From positions 333,585 to 397,584 of the forward strand of contig JALHQT010000007.1 in NCBI GenBank assembly GCA_022841825.1: a stretch of DNA of 64,000 nt. Direction: 5' to 3'. Each line of letters starts with the position of its first letter. The first letter of the stretch is position 1. The translations under genes and the position numbers were made by a program. Below, piece by piece: positions 63,319-64,000 of the stretch. This DNA is from Anaerolineae bacterium (GTDB taxonomy: Bacteria; Chloroflexota; Anaerolineae; Aggregatilineales; Phototrophicaceae). The notes below the pieces were generated by a model. The model saw only the letters and a program-made list of their open reading frames with translations. It was not told the DNA's origin and searched no databases.

Positions 63319-63447
63319 CGTCATTTCCTCATCGCAACAACCCCTCAAGAATAGCATGGAAGTTTTTGCACTGTCGCGTTTTTGCAATTCTTTTGGCGGC
63401 GCCTGGACTAGCATTCATCGTGTAGCACATTGTGAAAAGGATCACTC

Positions 63448-63846
63448 ATGACCACCCAAACCAACGGCACGTTTCTCACCATCAGTTACGACATGCAGCC
63501 CTTCCACGAAATCGAAGGCGCGCCAACACTCTACCACTATAAGCAGAACGACATCTTCAGCGGCACTATTCAGGGCGAAGGGATCAATCAGAACGTCGTC
63601 GTCATGAACGCCGACGGCTCGGCGACCTTCATTGGCTACCAGCGCATCGTAGGCAAACTCGGCGACCGCTCTGGCAGCTTTGTCCTGCAACACGCGGGAA
63701 AAACGGTGGGCAGCATCACGTCGGGCACATGGACCGTCATGCCAGGGTCAGGGACAGGGGAGCTTCGTGGATTGAAGGGCAGCGGCGGCTTCTCGTATGA
63801 CGGCAGCGAGAACGTTCCCTACACCTTTGACTACAGCTTCGAGTAA
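63448..63846 (+). CDS. DUF3224 protein
   Basis: A 132-residue beta-barrel-like protein (FSGTIQGEGINQNVVVMNADGSATFIGYQRIVGKLGDRSGSFVLQHAG, then GTGELRGLKGSGGF) of family DUF3224, with an allene-oxide-cyclase-like fold. Function is unknown. AAAGGATCACTC precedes the ATG. It is divergent from the AraC regulator, which may control it. Confidence 0.88.
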   Translation: MTTQTNGTFLTISYDMQPFHEIEGAPTLYHYKQNDIFSGTIQGEGINQNVVVMNADGSATFIGYQRIVGKLGDRSGSFVLQHAGKTVGSITSGTWTVMPGSGTGELRGLKGSGGFSYDGSENVPYTFDYSFE

Positions 63847-63934
63847 CCCAGGGCTTTTGCATAGTCAATAGATCACATCTCGCCCTCACCCTAAATAGGC
63901 TTGTCCGATACTAAAGGATGAGAGTAGCAAAAGC

Positions 63935-64000
63935 ATGAGAAGGGCGCTCCAGCAAATGATTGAGCCAAAGACCAAAGTTGAAGGCAGCGCATTTGGCGGC
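63935..64000 (+). CDS. partial ORF at the right edge, possibly transposase-related
   Basis: A frame opening MRRALQQMIEPKTKVEGSAF continues past the window. AAGGATGAG lies about 18 bases upstream. The sequence from 63890 does not look like its neighbours, and it may be the end of a mobile element. This is unproven. Confidence 0.25.
   Translation, partial: MRRALQQMIEPKTKVEGSAFGG

Overview
The window is GC-rich, densely coded bacterial chromosome. Gene content points to the Chloroflexota, most likely a relative of the Anaerolineae: a Ser/Thr kinase fused to an ATPase and TPR repeats, a group 3b [NiFe] hydrogenase, a GlpA/GlpB-like/DUF1667 trio, many lipoproteins and exported Ala/Thr-rich proteins, and many small palindromic intergenic repeats. 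This placement is an inference from gene content; there is no rRNA or phylogenetic marker alignment to settle it. No tRNA, rRNA, CRISPR array or complete insertion sequence was found.

Layout. 0-7 kb: TetR regulator with a glycosyltransferase; GNAT acetyltransferase with a response regulator; class V aminotransferase; two lipoproteins, one a cytochrome c; and a membrane-anchored DUF1573-like protein whose reading frame is crossed by one TGA in a Cys-TGA-Pro-Pro context, followed at the right distance by a hairpin. This is a strong selenoprotein candidate. 7-13 kb: F420-type NADP oxidoreductase, a four-domain S1 RNA-binding protein with an acidic repeat tail at its N-terminus, and the giant kinase. 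13.8-19.3 kb: DUF1667, GlpB-like and GlpA-like genes plus PEP synthase, a set for feeding glycerol 3-phosphate into gluconeogenesis. 19.5-24.6 kb: a six-gene group 3b hydrogenase operon (4Fe-4S subunit, cyclic-nucleotide-binding protein, flavin subunit, small and large subunits, maturation protease) behind a perfect CRP-type operator.

24.9-29.1 kb: a binding-protein-dependent ABC importer. 29-35 kb: a homodimeric-type ABC exporter with a long leader that may encode a short peptide, two PhnB/VOC proteins and a penicillin-acylase-family hydrolase. 36-46 kb: cation/proton antiporter with stress domain, dienelactone hydrolase, large exported protein, a heterodimeric ABC exporter with one degenerate ATPase site, and a ClC channel. 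46-52 kb: an ArsR-like regulator, an alpha/beta hydrolase, and a sugar-acid cluster (uronate isomerase, LarA-like racemase, gluconokinase). 52-64 kb: small and poorly known proteins, an HNH endonuclease, a DinB protein, an M50-like membrane protein lacking the catalytic Glu, a serine beta-lactamase-like hydrolase, a DMT transporter divergent from a CGNR zinc-finger regulator, a cupin-like protein, an AraC regulator and a DUF3224 protein.

Several families of palindromic repeats sit between genes. The most striking is a roughly 110-bp element present near 46.2 and 62.4 kb: its 16-bp inverted repeats and its outer flanks are in the same orientation in both copies, but the 37-bp interior is flipped in one relative to the other.
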